DNA of 64,000 nucleotides from Scenedesmus sp. ARA3. Lineage: Eukaryota; Chlorophyta; Chlorophyceae; Sphaeropleales; Scenedesmaceae. Location of the stretch: assembly GCA_004335835.1 (NCBI GenBank), contig RWJK01001556.1, forward strand, positions 1 to 64,000. The letters run 5' to 3'. The notes under the pieces are model-generated. The model was given only the letters and a program-made list of their open reading frames with translations. It did no database searches and was not told the DNA's origin. This document shows, in pieces, positions 10,044-22,739 of this stretch. Position numbers and translations under genes: made by a program. How positions within the stretch are numbered: the first letter of the stretch is position 1; every line of letters begins with the position of its first letter.

Positions 10044-12092
10044 ATGCTAGCCCTGCACATCGTTCCAGGTGCTCAGCGTGTTGTCAACGCCAGATCCTGC
10101 TGCCAGACGCCGCTGCGGCCACGGCTGGTACAGCCATGCAGCTGGAGGGTCCATGCTGGTGCCAGCAACAGCAACAGCACGCCAAGCACGCTGTATGAAG
10201 CTAAAGTAGGTTGCATTCTCACTAAATGTGCAGCTTGCACGATCCTTGCACGTGCATGCATGCCACTGCCCTGTCCAGATTCCCAACTGACTGCCTGCCG
10301 CATCTTCCGGCTGTGCCTGCAGAACTACGACACTGTGGCAGATGCAATGACAGCAACAGCGCTGTACTCATGCAAGCCTGAGGACACCGTAGATGACGGT
10401 GAGGCTGCAAAGCTGCTGAAGCTGCAGCAGTACGGATCTAGGCCTCATGCGTGCCTGTGATGACAGCAGTGGCTCCTGCAGTTGCCGAAAGTACTACTAC
10501 TGCGTTTGCCGTCTCACAACCTGTGGTTTGCCTTCCTGACTGCAGCTCTTGAGATGCTTGTACAACATCGCATCACGGGCCTACCTGTGGTTGATGCCAA
10601 AGGGAAAGTGGTGAGCAGTGCTGGCCGCACGGCTGTGGGGGAATGCAGCTGCACAGAAGCTGAACATTTGCCGATGCCAGGCTGTCCTGGTGTCCAGTCA
10701 CAACCCAGCAGCGAATGCAGACGCAGAGCACCCACGCATCCAATGTTGCTGGCGTTGTGCGACTCTCGCTACCAGACAGCAGTTATGCATGTGTGCTTGC
10801 AGCGGCACTGCCAAGTTGAGTTATCCTGGCACATGCAGATTTTAAGTTGCATGAAGGTTGTCCTACATCCTGCTACTATTACCTCACATGTTGTTTATTA
10901 TGTCACCTTTCCTGCAGGTTGGTGTGGTGTCGGACTATGACCTGCTAGCACTTGACAAGCTGGGGTCAGTCAAGAACGACAAGCAGCTGTTCCCAGCAGC
11001 AGACGAGACATGGCAGGTGCGGGCAGCAGCAGCCTGTGACCACCGGGGCCTCCCTGTTCAGCTGAAGCAGCAGCATAGCACAGCAGGTGGCAGCTGTTCT
11101 TTGCAGGAACACGCATCAGGCCTTTTCTGCAAACGCATTTGTCCGGTAGCTGATTGCACCTTCCTGTGCTGTTGCAAGGATACGACTGGCAAGAGGGAGT
11201 GGGTTAAGACGGAGTTTGTGAGCATGCTGTGCTGTTGCCTTGCTGCTTGCTGCAGGCGTTTAAGGAGGTAAAGAAGCTGCTGGCGAAGAGCTCGGGCAAG
11301 AAGTGAGTGCAAGGGCAACCTCTGCTTGCAGGAGAGCTGTCAATGCAGCAGCAGTAGCAGCGCCAGCGCTGCCAGCATGCAGCACAGCTCTTGCTTATCA
11401 TCAGCCGCATTGCAAGGTTCTAGGCGCCCCTAACGACAGGGTTGATGTGTCTCACTCAAGACTGTGCAAATGCCAATGCCTGCAGTGCAGGCTGTGTTCA
11501 GCTGGGGTCGTAGTCCAAGAGCTGCAGTGTGATGTACCCGGAGCATGTCAGCTGCAGCCGGCTGCTTGCGGCATGCAGAGGCGGCTCCAGCTGTGGCAGC
11601 ATGCGTCAGCGTCTCTTGATGTGCTGCTGACCTGGCAATGTGCTGTGTTGTCCTGCAGGGTGGTTGATGTCATGACAGCCACACCCATTACAGTGCACCC
11701 CGAGACAGACCTCGATGAGGCTGCCACGTAAGCACTGCTTGCAGCCATCACAGCATGCATTTTGACTGCACTGCATTTCTACTTGACTCACTGTCACAGA
11801 TGCCATGCTGCTCACCGCCACCAGCCTTGTTTCTAGGACCTTGCGCGCGCATTACTCGCATACAGTTCTCGCAGCTTGTTGCGTAAATTAATGGCTTTGA
11901 CGCCCAGCATAATGATTCAAGCTCAGCACACTGTGTGCTGTGTTCTGTCACACCGTTTCCTGCAGGCTGCTGCTGTCCAAGAAGATCCACCGGCTGCCGG
12001 TGGTGGATGCTGAGGGCAAGCTGGTGGGCGTGCTGTCACGCGGCAACCTGGTCAAAGCAGCGCTGGCAGTGCGCAGGGCAGCCAGCCAGTAG
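10044..12092 (+). CDS. CBSX: CBSX-type paired CBS-domain protein, probably plastid targeted
   Basis: CBS-pair proteins of the plant CBSX1/2 type bind adenosine nucleotides and modulate thioredoxin-dependent enzymes in the chloroplast (family knowledge). Seven exons in phase: 10044-10205, 10323-10398, 10546-10610, 10918-11016, 11256-11302, 11659-11727 and 11966-12092, giving 214 residues. Residues 1-54 form a Cys/Arg/Ser-rich transit-like leader. CBS1 runs from DTVADAMTA through HRITGLPVVDAKGKVVGVVSDYD; a linker AFKEVKKLLAKSSGKK follows; CBS2 runs from VVDVMTATPITV through KIHRLPVVDAEGKLVGVL. The conserved VSDYDLLALD and SRGN motifs match CBSX1/2 closely. Length is close to plant CBSX1/2. The first exon is the least certain. 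No exon-edge arrays are present. Confidence 0.9.
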
Positions 12093-12630
12093 CAGCAGCA
12101 GCAGCAGCAGCAGCAGAGGCAGAAGCAGCTTGTGATGCGCTGGGCAGAAGATGCATTGGTATCTGTGTCTGATCTGTGAGCAGGTAGTAATGACAGGGCT
12201 GGATGTGTTTATGTCCGCTGTCTTCGGCTGTAGCTGTGGCAGCAGTTGCGGGCTTGCAGGATGATGGCAGCAGCGGTGCCGCATTGGTGCATGCAGTGCC
12301 TCTTCCTCAGGCTGTTGATGTCCAGTAGAAGGTCCAGGAGTATTAGCAGCAGGTGGCAGGTGCGCGGCAATGCATTGCACACGACAGGGCGTGAAAGCAG
12401 GCTGGCTGCTGACAAAGCGTCTGATAGACGCAGCAAGGTCAGGAGCTCCGGAAGTGTGTGTGGTGTTGGGCATGACGCCAGGTCGGCTCAAGTTGACTGA
12501 GTTGACTGGCATTGCCTGCACTGCAACGTTGTGTTGGGGCACGTGCACATCACAGCAGGGCTGACGGCTACTGCCAGTAGCCAACATGTGGCTTGCCCTG
12601 TCGCTAGCGACAGGTACAACTGTCGTCACT

Positions 12631-12635
12631 TGTAA
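12631..12635 (+). terminator. TGTAA polyadenylation word, CBSX
   Basis: TGTAA, the usual green-algal polyadenylation signal, lies about 540 bases after the CBSX stop codon. Function is inferred from the motif and position only. Confidence 0.4.
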
Positions 12636-12952
12636 TAGATACATGAGCCACATGAAATCGTCCAGTATACATGAGCATGCTTGGCAGAGTCATTGTTTCT
12701 CGGTGCAATGACAAATGCAACTGCTTCCTAGTCATATTCAGGCTGCTGACAGCAGTAGTATCTTAAGACTGATAAAGCCCCCTTCCCCGCCCTTCCCGCC
12801 ATCAACACAACAAGCTGCCAGGGACAACAAATGATGCGCGGCTCGCACATCACTCAAGGAAATGGACAATGCAGCCAGCTGTGCTGTTGTGGCAGCCACA
12901 CAACTCTCCGGAACCCAGACAAAAGCCCATCAATGTTCCAGGATGAAATGCT

Positions 12953-12959
12953 TATAAAA
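12953..12959 (+). promoter_or_regulatory. TATA-box-like element
   Basis: TATAAAA followed by AGGCTC sits in otherwise mixed sequence. No supported coding sequence follows within 1.5 kb, so its target is unknown. Confidence 0.3.
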
Positions 12960-14543
12960 AGGCTCAAGTGGCGATAGAATGCTGATGAGGAGTGGGCTAC
13001 CCTACAGCAGATTCACCCAGCAACTGCTTTACCCGCCGCTGCTTTGGCCATGACCCAACAGAGACCGAGCAGCATAGCTGTTCCACAACTTGCATTACTC
13101 ACAATCTTACCCGTTGCATGGATAGGCAACAAGGATCGGGCCCACACCCAGTGCCAGCTGGATTGGCTCCTGCACCAGCTGCACCTCCTGCCTGTCCTCG
13201 GGCAGCTCCTGTGCCGAGTGACACTCGCATCTAAAGAGCCTAATGCATGCCGTGACAGACTTGTTATTGAATGTTTACCTGTGGGCGGTGCCTCAACGTG
13301 CGACGACGACGGCATGTTAGCGCAGCATTGCGTTGTTCAGTTGGCACCAGCTGGGCACCAGCTGCATGACATTGCACACAATTGCGTGCAGCTGAAACCG
13401 ATTTGCTTGCAGAATGCTAACAGCTGGTGGTTGCTGCATGCTAGGGCTGCCCCTGCATCCACACAACGGTTCTAACAGGGTCTGCGGAACCGTTAGCACG
13501 CGGCCTATGCGAACGATACCTGATACCATGCTGATGCAGAGCCAAAGTCCTTCAGTGTTGTTGTTTCACTGCTTGTCAATTCTATAATCTCATAAGCGTC
13601 TTCGTCCATCTCGCACCAGGTAGCACCTGCTTCAGCGGGGCCGGCGACCACGGCTTACTTGAACTGGATCAGGTGAATACCTTGCGACGTAATGGCTCAA
13701 GTTGTTTGCAAAGCTAGCAAGGCCTGGCACGCGCACTTTTGTCACTAGTGGGTGGAGTCACACCGGCTACAAAGCCGGTCCCGAGGCAGCTTGTGCAGAG
13801 CCAGTCAGAACCAGCACGCATGCATCATATTGCTTATGGGAGAGTGATTCTGCGTCCGCAGGTTTTACTGGCACAGGGGCTGCAGCTTGTTATCACTGGA
13901 GCCTTGACAGCGCAGCGACAGCAGCAGGGCTTTTGAACGCTTCAGAGGGAGTCACCATTGTTCTCAGGCATCACCACAAGGTTAGTCTAGCAGCCTCACG
14001 GCGCCCCTGAGCAAGCTACGCAAGTGCCAGCAGTTGTTTCACGCCTCAGCAGGCCGCAGCCTGGGGCCGTTCAGGCGTCACATTCAGCCTTTGTGTGCAT
14101 AGAATGATACGTGTATAGTGGTTCTCACAACGCCTGAGGCTGCACTCGACAGCAGCACAGTTGCTCAGTTGTTCGCGAGCCCCTCTAGTTGGACGAGTGC
14201 TTGACGCAGCGGCGGGTGCGTAGGCAGCATCATACTTTACTGGCTTCTGTTTCTTTGAATTGCATTGCCGCCAAGGCTATGATTAGGGGCCGGAAAACAT
14301 TGCGCGCCAGCAGCGACCAAAGGCGCTCAACGCCCAGCAGCTTACATCCCCTTGTTTGGCAAGTTGACTCAACCTTCTTGCTCTTGTCATGCTTGCAGGT
14401 GGCCCATAGACACGGGCGGGACCTTGGCAGCCTTTAGCCAAGGCCAGCAGTAGTTGGCTAGGCAGCCAGTGCTGCCAGCAGGCACCCACAGCAGAGGCCC
14501 TGCAGCAGCGCAGCAGGCGCACAAAGCAGCAGCAGCAGCAACC

Positions 14544-17395
14544 ATGTGGTGGTATATAGCTTTCAGTATCATCTTCACGGTCTACGCAGTGGACCTGCTG
14601 TTCCTGTTTGTGGCATCATTGTTTGCAGCAGTAACAGAGTACTTTGTGCCACCGCTGTCGACAGCAGCCACGCTGCAGCATAAGAAGCAGCAAAAACGCC
14701 TTACAGCCAAGGAGCAGCAGCAACAAGCAGCAGCAAAGGCACAGGTAGCAGCAAGCAAGGATGCCAAGCAGGACCTGTCCATTGTGGTGGACACCCGTGC
14801 CGGCCAGGTGCGACATTGTGCTATTGCAGATCATCAGTTCAGTGGGAACAGCAGACACACTTGCAGGAATCCCCATTGCTGCTTAAATGGGAGATGCTAG
14901 TGTTGTTTCAGCATTCCTGAGGCATTATGATAGAGTTCCCTGAGTTCAGCTGCACAGCTGTTGACTGCATCAGCTTTCAAACAATAGCACTGCTTTGCTG
15001 AGTGTAGTTTCAGTTTGCCCGTGTGTAAGCTGCGCATGTCCAGCCTCATGTTACGATATGTCCAGCAAATCTGGCCTGTCGACTGGGGTGCAGGCTGCTG
15101 CGCCAGCAGAGCGCCTGCAATGCTGTGCAGATGCGGTGTGCACATTACAGGAACCATGTGCATTCACACACACTAAAACTCTCCCTTGCGCTATCTTCTG
15201 ATGGCTCCTTTTGCTTTCCTTGCTGTGCGCTATCTTGTAACTTCAAACAACAGAATGCCGTGCCGGACCCGCCAGTCAAGTCCATGCCTGGCAGCAGCGA
15301 CTACAGCTACCTGACGGACCTGTACAATGGAGAGTTCCCCAAGGTGCTCATCCAGCTGCCCATGTACAATGAGGATGCACACTGCGACCTGATCATCCAG
15401 CGCTGCTGCAAGATCAAGTGGCCCAGCCACCGCATCCTCATCCAGGTGGGTTTGCTTGCCGAGTGCAGAGCACAAGCTACAACCATCAGGGCTGCACTTG
15501 CAGGAACAGCATAACCTCCATCATGCATGCATCCAGCTGGCGACACTGTGTGTTATTGTTGGATTTCACACAGCTGGATGGAGCTTGTTTTTCTGTTCCT
15601 AGTGCAGAAAGCTGCACAGCTGTTTCTGAAAGCTGCGCTGCTGGTTGTGCTGCATGTGCTGCTATTAACTGCCACAGGTGTGCGATGACTCCACACGCGA
15701 ATCTGTGAGGCAGAAGGTGGATGCCGCAGTGATCAGCTGCCTGGAGCAGGGTCACAACGTGCAGCTGGTGCGCCGTGACAACCGCAGCGGCTACAAGGCC
15801 GGCGCAATGGTTGATGGCATGGCTCGCGTGGAGGACCAGGGCTTCGAGTTTGTGGCCATCTTCGATGCGGACTTTGAGCCCCCACACGATTTCTTGTACC
15901 AGACAGTCATCCACATGGTGCGCGACGACAACCTGGCCTTTGTTCAGACTTGCTGGACCTTCACCAACAGCGACAGCCTGCTGACCTGGGCGCAGAAGGT
16001 TGGACTGGACTTCCACTTTGCCGTGGAGCAGCGTGCACGCTCGTTCCTGGGCCACTTCTTCAACTTCAACGGCACTGCTGGTGAGTATGCTGCTTGGGTG
16101 CTGGTATGTGGGCAGCGAGTCTTGAAGCACAGGTCTACACACTGGACACTGCAGGTGGCATGCAATGCAAGCAGTTGCTCAAGCTATGCGTGACAGGATG
16201 ACTGCTGCTGCTGCTTGTTCTTGCAGGCGTGTGGCGCGTGAAGGCCATCAACGACGCTGGCGGCTGGGAGAGCGACACTGTGGTGGAGGACATGGACCTG
16301 TCACTGCGCGTGTACCTGAAGGGCTGGCGCTCCATCTACCTGCACGACGTCAAGTGCCCCAACGAGCTGCCCAGCACGCTCAGCGCGTACAAGACGCAGC
16401 AGTTCCGCTGGCTGTCAGGCCCCATGCAGATTGTGCGCAAGTCCTTCGCCAACATCTGGTTCAGCAAGTGAGTGTGGTGCAATGTGCTGCTTGCAGGATA
16501 CTGCTGAGAATAGTTTTACAGCCGCTGCATATGTTTGAGCTCTGACATGGAAGCTAGCTGTGCATCTGTGATGGAACTACTTGCAGGAAAGCAGGTTGCA
16601 GGCAGTTTGGTGGCCAGAAGCCCTGCATGTGATGCATCCGGTGTGTCTGTCTGATAGTTGCGACCTCCGCTGACCTACTGCTCCATCTGCTGCTGCCTCC
16701 ATCCTTGGTAACTGCCTGCCTGCAGGGACATCGGCTTCCTGTCCAAGCTGAACTGCTACTGGTTCTTCTGCCGCTACTTTGTGTTCGCCATCGTGACAAT
16801 CGTGGCGCTGCTGGCGTCGCCCATCGTGCTGTGGCTGGACCCGTGGATCTGGGGCTTCCCCACCATCTACTTCCTGGTGTCCGCCAACGTGGCAGTGGTG
16901 GTGTACCTGTACTTCACCATCTTCAGCTACATCTTCCTGCTGTTCTCAGTGGTGAGTGGGGCTGCGCTGCAGTGGACATCTGCGCGGGTGCTGGCGCTGG
17001 TTTGTTTGTGATGGACAGCAGCTGCTGCGCTTGGAAAGCACTGTTAATGACCACTGCAGCAGCTGCCACCTGTGTTGCTGACTCGTTCTTGCTGCTGTGC
17101 ATGCTACCCTACCTGCCAGGTGCTGGGCTACTTCAAGATGTGGGCCATGACCAGCGGCATCCTGGGCCTCAAGAAGTCCAAGAGCTGGAAGGTGACGCTG
17201 AAGTTCGCCGCCAACGACAACAACAGCTGGCTGCGCAGCTACCACAAGCCCTACACCCTCGAGCTGGCCCTGTTTGCCTACTACGGGCTCATGCTGGGCT
17301 TCAGCATATGGTACGAGAACTGGGGCCTCACCGCGTACAACGGTGTGATGAGCTTTGCCTTCCTGGTGGTGTCATTCGGTGACTACTTCCTGTAG
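14544..17395 (+). CDS. CSLA: Cellulose synthase-like A family glycosyltransferase (GT2, beta-mannan type)
   Basis: Golgi GT2 enzyme that polymerises beta-1,4-linked mannose/glucose from GDP-sugars in plants; green algae have one ancestral CSLA/CSLC-like form, so the exact product is inferred. Six exons in phase: 14544-14807, 15254-15445, 15678-16080, 16227-16467, 16726-16951 and 17120-17395, giving 533 residues, the usual CSLA length. It has an N-terminal membrane segment (from MWWYIAFSIIF), then the catalytic domain with LIQLPMYNE, VCDDST (first Asp), FDADFEPP (DxD), VVEDMDLS (third Asp) and QQFRW (QxxRW). Four C-terminal hydrophobic segments follow, from YWFFCRYFVFA to FLVVSFGDYFL. The ATG at 14544 has a GCAACC context and directly opens the membrane segment. 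No exon-edge arrays are present. Confidence 0.92.
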
Positions 17396-20196
17396 ACGGC
17401 GAGGCTGGGTAGGCTGGCTGGGCAGCAGTGTGGGGCAGGCCTCCAGTGCGCACACATGCAGCGGCGGCACCGTGTGGCTGTGCAACAGCAGCAGCCGAGG
17501 TGCGTAGGAGCAGCCGCAGGGAGTGTGTCATGTGTAGGCAAGGTGTGTGCGTGTTGTGTGTGGTGCATGCTGCCCAGGTGCTGGCGGGTGGGTGAGCCAT
17601 TGGCAGCTGAGCACAGCAGTGAGACGCTGTGATGTGCATTGGTGTTGAATGTCATGCATTCATCTACCCAACTGTTGTTGATGTTGCCTGGCAACCCTAC
17701 CTGGGCACAGTAGATGTCGAGTGCCCCAGCTTGTTTGAGTGCCCCAGCGCAGCCGCTGGTGCTACATAGCCCGGCATGTCTTGGCTGGTTTGGCTGTAGG
17801 CTTTGTTCAGCGCAGGTGAGCCGGCCGCTGAACATGCGGGGCTGCAATGACAATGTTGAAACCTCCGGCTACGCATCGTCATGGTGTCCACTGCGCTGAC
17901 TGTTTTTCGCATTGCGGCGGTGGAACGGGTCTTGGGGTGCACTGCACTTCTATGGTGCAGTTGGGAGGGGTTGGGGCTGGGGCGGCGGGGTGTCAGCAGC
18001 TCGATCTGCATATGTCTAGATTCATCCATGGCTGCCAGTTGCCACATAGAGCCTGCTGCCTTGCAGCCTCAGATGCTGCAACCGTGGCGTGCATGGATTG
18101 CTGATGAGTGTCACCCTAGCAATGCCAGCAGTGCCTGCCGAGCTGTCCTTGCTGCTGGTAGCTTGGACATATAGTAGCTCAGGGATATCATGGCGCTGCT
18201 GGCATGGCAGGGTGAGGGCTGGCGTGCTAGGTTGTTGCACTTGCAAAATGTATGCGTTCTCCATTGCGCCAGCTCTTGGAAGGCGGCTGCTGCTGGTGCA
18301 TGTTGTGCAGCGGTCGGTGCATGGCCTTGGCGTGAGGGTGGTGATGCCCAATCACCCCCTCTCTTTTCTTTGCTGTCGGTACAGCTGGCGACGAAGGGGC
18401 GGTTGGAAGCAATGGGGTGCGGCGGCAGTGTATAGTTGTGTAGCAACGGGGCAGATGGAGGTGCTGTCAAGTGGCAAGGGCTTTACTGTCCTGCCATTTT
18501 GCACGCTCAGGATGCACAACGCAATTGTAGAACACTGCGCACTTGGATGTGATCCCCTTGCTGCTGCAAAGCTTGGCCTCGCTTGGTTCCTCAGGCATTA
18601 GCCTGGCGCTTCCTGTCTGGACGGCGTCATCTTTTCTGCTGTCATATGTTACATAACCACGTGCACGGCGTACAGGGTAGCAGGGCTATTGGCAGTGGGG
18701 TGAGTGGTGGATGGCAGCTGGACGCAGCAGGGAGTCGTGCGTGTGGTGATGAGACGGGGGTTGACACGTTGTGAATGTCGACATGCTTGCTTTCACAACA
18801 CACAGAAATGTATGCTTGTTGAGGGGGCTGCAGTGCCCTACTCGGAAAGCCGAGCATGGTGAAGTGCCATGGATCCGTTAGGTGATGCTGCATTGCAGAC
18901 AGCAGATTGGCGCGGAGTAGCTGCCTGCAGCACATTCGTTCAGTGCACGGGGTTGCAGCTGCATCTCGTGGGCTTCAGATGTGCTGCAGCGGCTACTGCA
19001 TGCTCCTTACTCTGCTTATTTGGATTTCAACCACAGCCTGGCAGGATTGGGCTGTCTGGTGGGTGCATGTTGGTGGGGGTACATGAGCAGAGCAGGGGCG
19101 GGGTGAGTGGGACGGATGTGCCGTGGGCACTGCCTGACTTGGCACTTCTCTATGAAGGCAGGTCTCATCCATGGCCAGGCTGTTGGTGGCCACATGCGCA
19201 TCTGGCACTCAGTTGTGTGCTTGTGTTGAGACATGGGGCCTGCGCTCCACACACATGAGGACTGCACCCATGCGCAGACTCGAATAACAGCACAGCATTA
19301 CAGCGGGTCGCCTGTGTTGCTGGGGCGCTGTCGCCACTGTCGATCCATGGCATGAATCTGGAACAGCAACAGCTAGCTAGCTGGATCTGCATGCCGACAG
19401 TTAGGAGTTCTTTCGCTTAGCTGGCACCACGGGATGGCCTGTTAGCGCAGTCGTATGATTACGCAGCACCTGTGTCCTGCGGAGAACTGATGTATTGAGT
19501 GCTTTGTTGGCAACCTACTTGTCAATGAGAGATATAGCTGTGAAGGATCATATTTAATTACCTGCCAGAAGCTTCATTTGCGTCTGGTTTGTGTGCCTCA
19601 ACATCTGATGTGTTCACCTGGTCAGTCACCGAGTGCAGCCAGACTGACACACAGACCGTTGCACAGAAGCAGACGATGCCTTCAACTGCGCTTGCCTGGG
19701 CACGTCCTCACCACCTGCTTGTTCCCTGCTGCTTTTGAAAAACTTACTGTGCAGGACAACGCGTCATCCACTTCTGCGGAACACGGCTTCTGCATGCACG
19801 TCGCAGATCCGTCTAGAGATAAGCGCGCGTGTACGTTTACGCAGATGACACAGGCCACGAAAGACCCAGGCAGAAGCAGATGAAAATACACCTCAACGTC
19901 ATCAGCATGATCACAGCGTGCCTGGCGGCTGCTTGATTGGATACCGTCATGCTACTCGTCACGTTGGTCATTGCACACACGAGGTTACGCGAGCCCGGCT
20001 TACGGGATACGTAGGGAATCACATATTGCTGAGTAGCTTCTGCAGCAGATGAAACGGTGTCAGGAACGGCTACAACCAGCAGCCAAAAGGAAACAGGCAA
20101 ACCGAGCAGCAGCTGTCGGAAAGGCGGTACACGTTAAGGCCCCATCAACCGGCCAATACTACTCGCCACACAACTCATCTCAAATCCCTGCTGTGT
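17396..20196. other. CSLA 3' flank and GH3 upstream region
   Basis: A 2.8-kb stretch that is partly TG-rich. The open frames in it have no recognisable domain and no splice-consistent extension. The CSLA 3' UTR presumably occupies the first part. I see no tRNA, repeat array or second gene. Confidence 0.5.
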
Positions 20197-22283
20197 ATGT
20201 TGAGTTCGCAGTCGATGGAGCAGCACCCTCAAGCTATGCTGCTGGCCTCTATAGCACAGAGTGGATGCTGCCCAGCTCTGCGGCACCTGCACGCAGGCGC
20301 TCCTCATGCACAGGTGCTGCAGGAGCTGCGTAAGAGCCCTCTGACAACCTACGATGAGAAGTATGGCGCGGCATGCAGCGCGCTGCTGCAGGCGCAGCGG
20401 GCAGGTGCTGAGCCAGCTGTCCTGCAAGCACTTGCTGCTGACCTGTGCGGGGAGGTGAGCATCAGCGCCAAACAGCTGCACAAGTCAACTTGCCAGCTGC
20501 GCTCATGGATGCTTCAGCAGCAGTGTCACACTGCACCAGTGTTTTGGAGCTAGAGGCTCTTGTCTATGTGCTCTTTGCATCCATGCTCCCCTGCTGGCTA
20601 TGCAGCATGCACAAAGCATGGCGGAATGGTCGCGGGGCAGTCCCAAGCTGAATGCTGTTGCTTCTGACAGCAGCATAGGCACTAGCCTCGAGCATACCAG
20701 CCGACGATCCACATAAGTTCCCGCCGCTCTCCTTCTTTCTGTCATTTAACATTGTTACATTGTTACATTGTGTCATTTTGTTGCAGGTGCCCACTGCATG
20801 GGCCATGACTTCCGGCACAACTGGTGACTCCAAGTACTAACCTATCACCCCCACAGCCAGCCAGATGCTGGCAGCAGCAGGCGGCAACATGTGGCAGCTG
20901 CAGCTGCACAAGTTCCCGCTGCCAGCACAGCCGCCGGCAGCAGCAGGGTGCGGCGAGAGCCTGCCGCAGCAGCAGCAGCAGCAACAGCAGCGCGTGCCGG
21001 TGCGCCACTGTGTGCTAAGCCTGCGGCTGTCAGGGCCATGCGAGGAGCTGCCTGGTGGGTGGCGCGGCTGGCAGCCTGCAGGCATGATTTCATGTGAATT
21101 GATGCACACCACATTGTGATAGCTCAATTTTGGCTGCTGACCTTCCGGCTATGGGCCAGCTGGCTTAGCAGCACTTGCTCAGCGCTAGGCTGCGCTCACA
21201 ACAGCAGCTGAAACCACATCGCTGCTGCGCTGCTGCTGCTGCTGCCCTGCAGGTGGCGTGCTCGTGGGCAGCATGTCATCGCTGTGGATCAACCGCATGT
21301 CACGCGCTGGCATGCACTCCGACATTGACCGAGAAGGCAAAGTTCTTTCCTGCCAACCGGCTGAGTTCATGTGGATCACCGCACAGGCCGGCTGCAGCGC
21401 ATCGCAGCGCTACTACCTGCTGTGGCTGTGTGCTGCTGCTGCCCCGGGGCTTGCAGTCGTGACGTTTCTGGCGGATATCTTCGCGGGGAATCTGCTGACT
21501 GCGGTGGCGGTGCTGCAGCAGCGCTGGCGGGAGCTAGTAGAAGACTTGGAGGCAGGTGAGGGAGCCTGACACGAGTGGTAGAGCATCTACAAGGACAGAC
21601 TTTTACAGTATGTGAGGGTGCATAACACGAGTGTCAGAGCATGTACAAGGACACACTTTTACAGTTAATGTGTCAACAGCTGGTGAGGCAGTACTTGGTG
21701 GCGGTGCGTTAGCAGTGCTGGAGCTGGTAGAGGATGTACAAGCAGGTTGGTTGGGGCCAGCGCATAAGGTGTTGCTGGTTGGCTGGTTGGCTGTGGTTGG
21801 CTGGTTGGCTTGCACTGTTGCAGTCAAGGGTGGTGCTGCAGCAGCGCTGGCAGGAGCTGGCGGAGGACCTAGAGGCAGGTGAGGGGACATATTGTGCGTG
21901 TAAGCAGCTTGCGAGGCAGTACGGTAGTACTTGGTGGCGGTGCTGGGGGAGGAAGCAGGCGCATTGGCCAGCACATACAGTGCTGCTGGTTGGCTGGTTG
22001 GCTGGCACTGTGGCAGTCGAGCGCCAAGACAGCGTGTCTACTGCCGCATCGTGCAACGTGTTGTCAAGGTCTGTGTGTGCACTGGCTCTTGGTGATCCTG
22101 CTTGTGCCTGCCTGCCTGCTGCTGCTGCTGCTGCTGTTGTACACTGTCTGCTATAGGCAAGCTGCTGCAGGCGCGCCAAGAGGGCCTGCCTGCCCAAGTG
22201 GTGCAGCTGATTGATGCGTACTTGGCAAAGGCAACACCAGAGGCCCGCACAGCAGAAGCGCAGCGCCTGAGAAGCATCATGGC

Positions 22284-22324
<41 letters not shown>

Positions 22325-22706
22325 CCCAGCAGACGCGCAGCAGCGACCAGTGAAATGGCGGCAGCAGCAGCAGCAAGCCGCCGCCGCTGCTGCAGCAGCT
22401 GATGCCGCACCTGCAGGCAGCAGTGGCCATCACTACTGGCTCTCACAGCAAATTTGTGCACCACCTGCAGCAGCTGATCAGCCCCCGCACAGCCATACTC
22501 ACCTCATTTTATGGCGCGACAGAAGGCCTGTATGGCTATTCTGCGCAGTTGCTAACGCCGGGTCCTTGGGACTTCTCTGAGCATCCGGGCAAGCAGCAGT
22601 ATGTGCTGCTGCCTGATGGCACGTGCTTTTTTTGAATTCATTCAAACGGCATCAGCAGATGGGGTCAGCATTGAGGGTGGTGACAACATGGACAGCAGCG
22701 CCTCAA

Positions 22707-22739
<33 letters not shown>

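Larger units (their letters stand above)
12093..14543. other. CBSX 3' flank and CSLA upstream region, no supported gene
   Basis: It starts with a CAG tract (12092-12117) just after the CBSX stop. A TATAAAA box at 12953-12959 sits upstream of plus-strand open frames near 13044-13475 and 13702-14010, but their proteins match no family I know and lack coding signature, so I do not call them. A non-coding or very short transcript from the TATA box is possible. Confidence 0.4.

Noticed and set aside
13044..14010. Plus-strand open frames downstream of the TATA box
   Set aside because: No family resemblance, no splice-supported extension and composition like the surrounding non-coding DNA.
19436..19510. 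tRNA-like start (TTAGCGCAGTCG resembling an A box)
   Set aside because: No matching anticodon stem, no B box (GGTTCRANTCC) at the expected distance and no acceptor-stem pairing.
20835..20858. Tiny GT..AG intron around the TAA in GH3, with a TACTAAC branch-like word
   Set aside because: It would be 23 nt, far shorter than any other intron here, and its removal breaks the frame. An in-frame stop is the simpler reading.
22350..22373. 24-nt GT..AG intron removing the second GH3 stop
   Set aside because: It keeps frame but is too short to be spliced by known machinery; recorded as a lesion instead.
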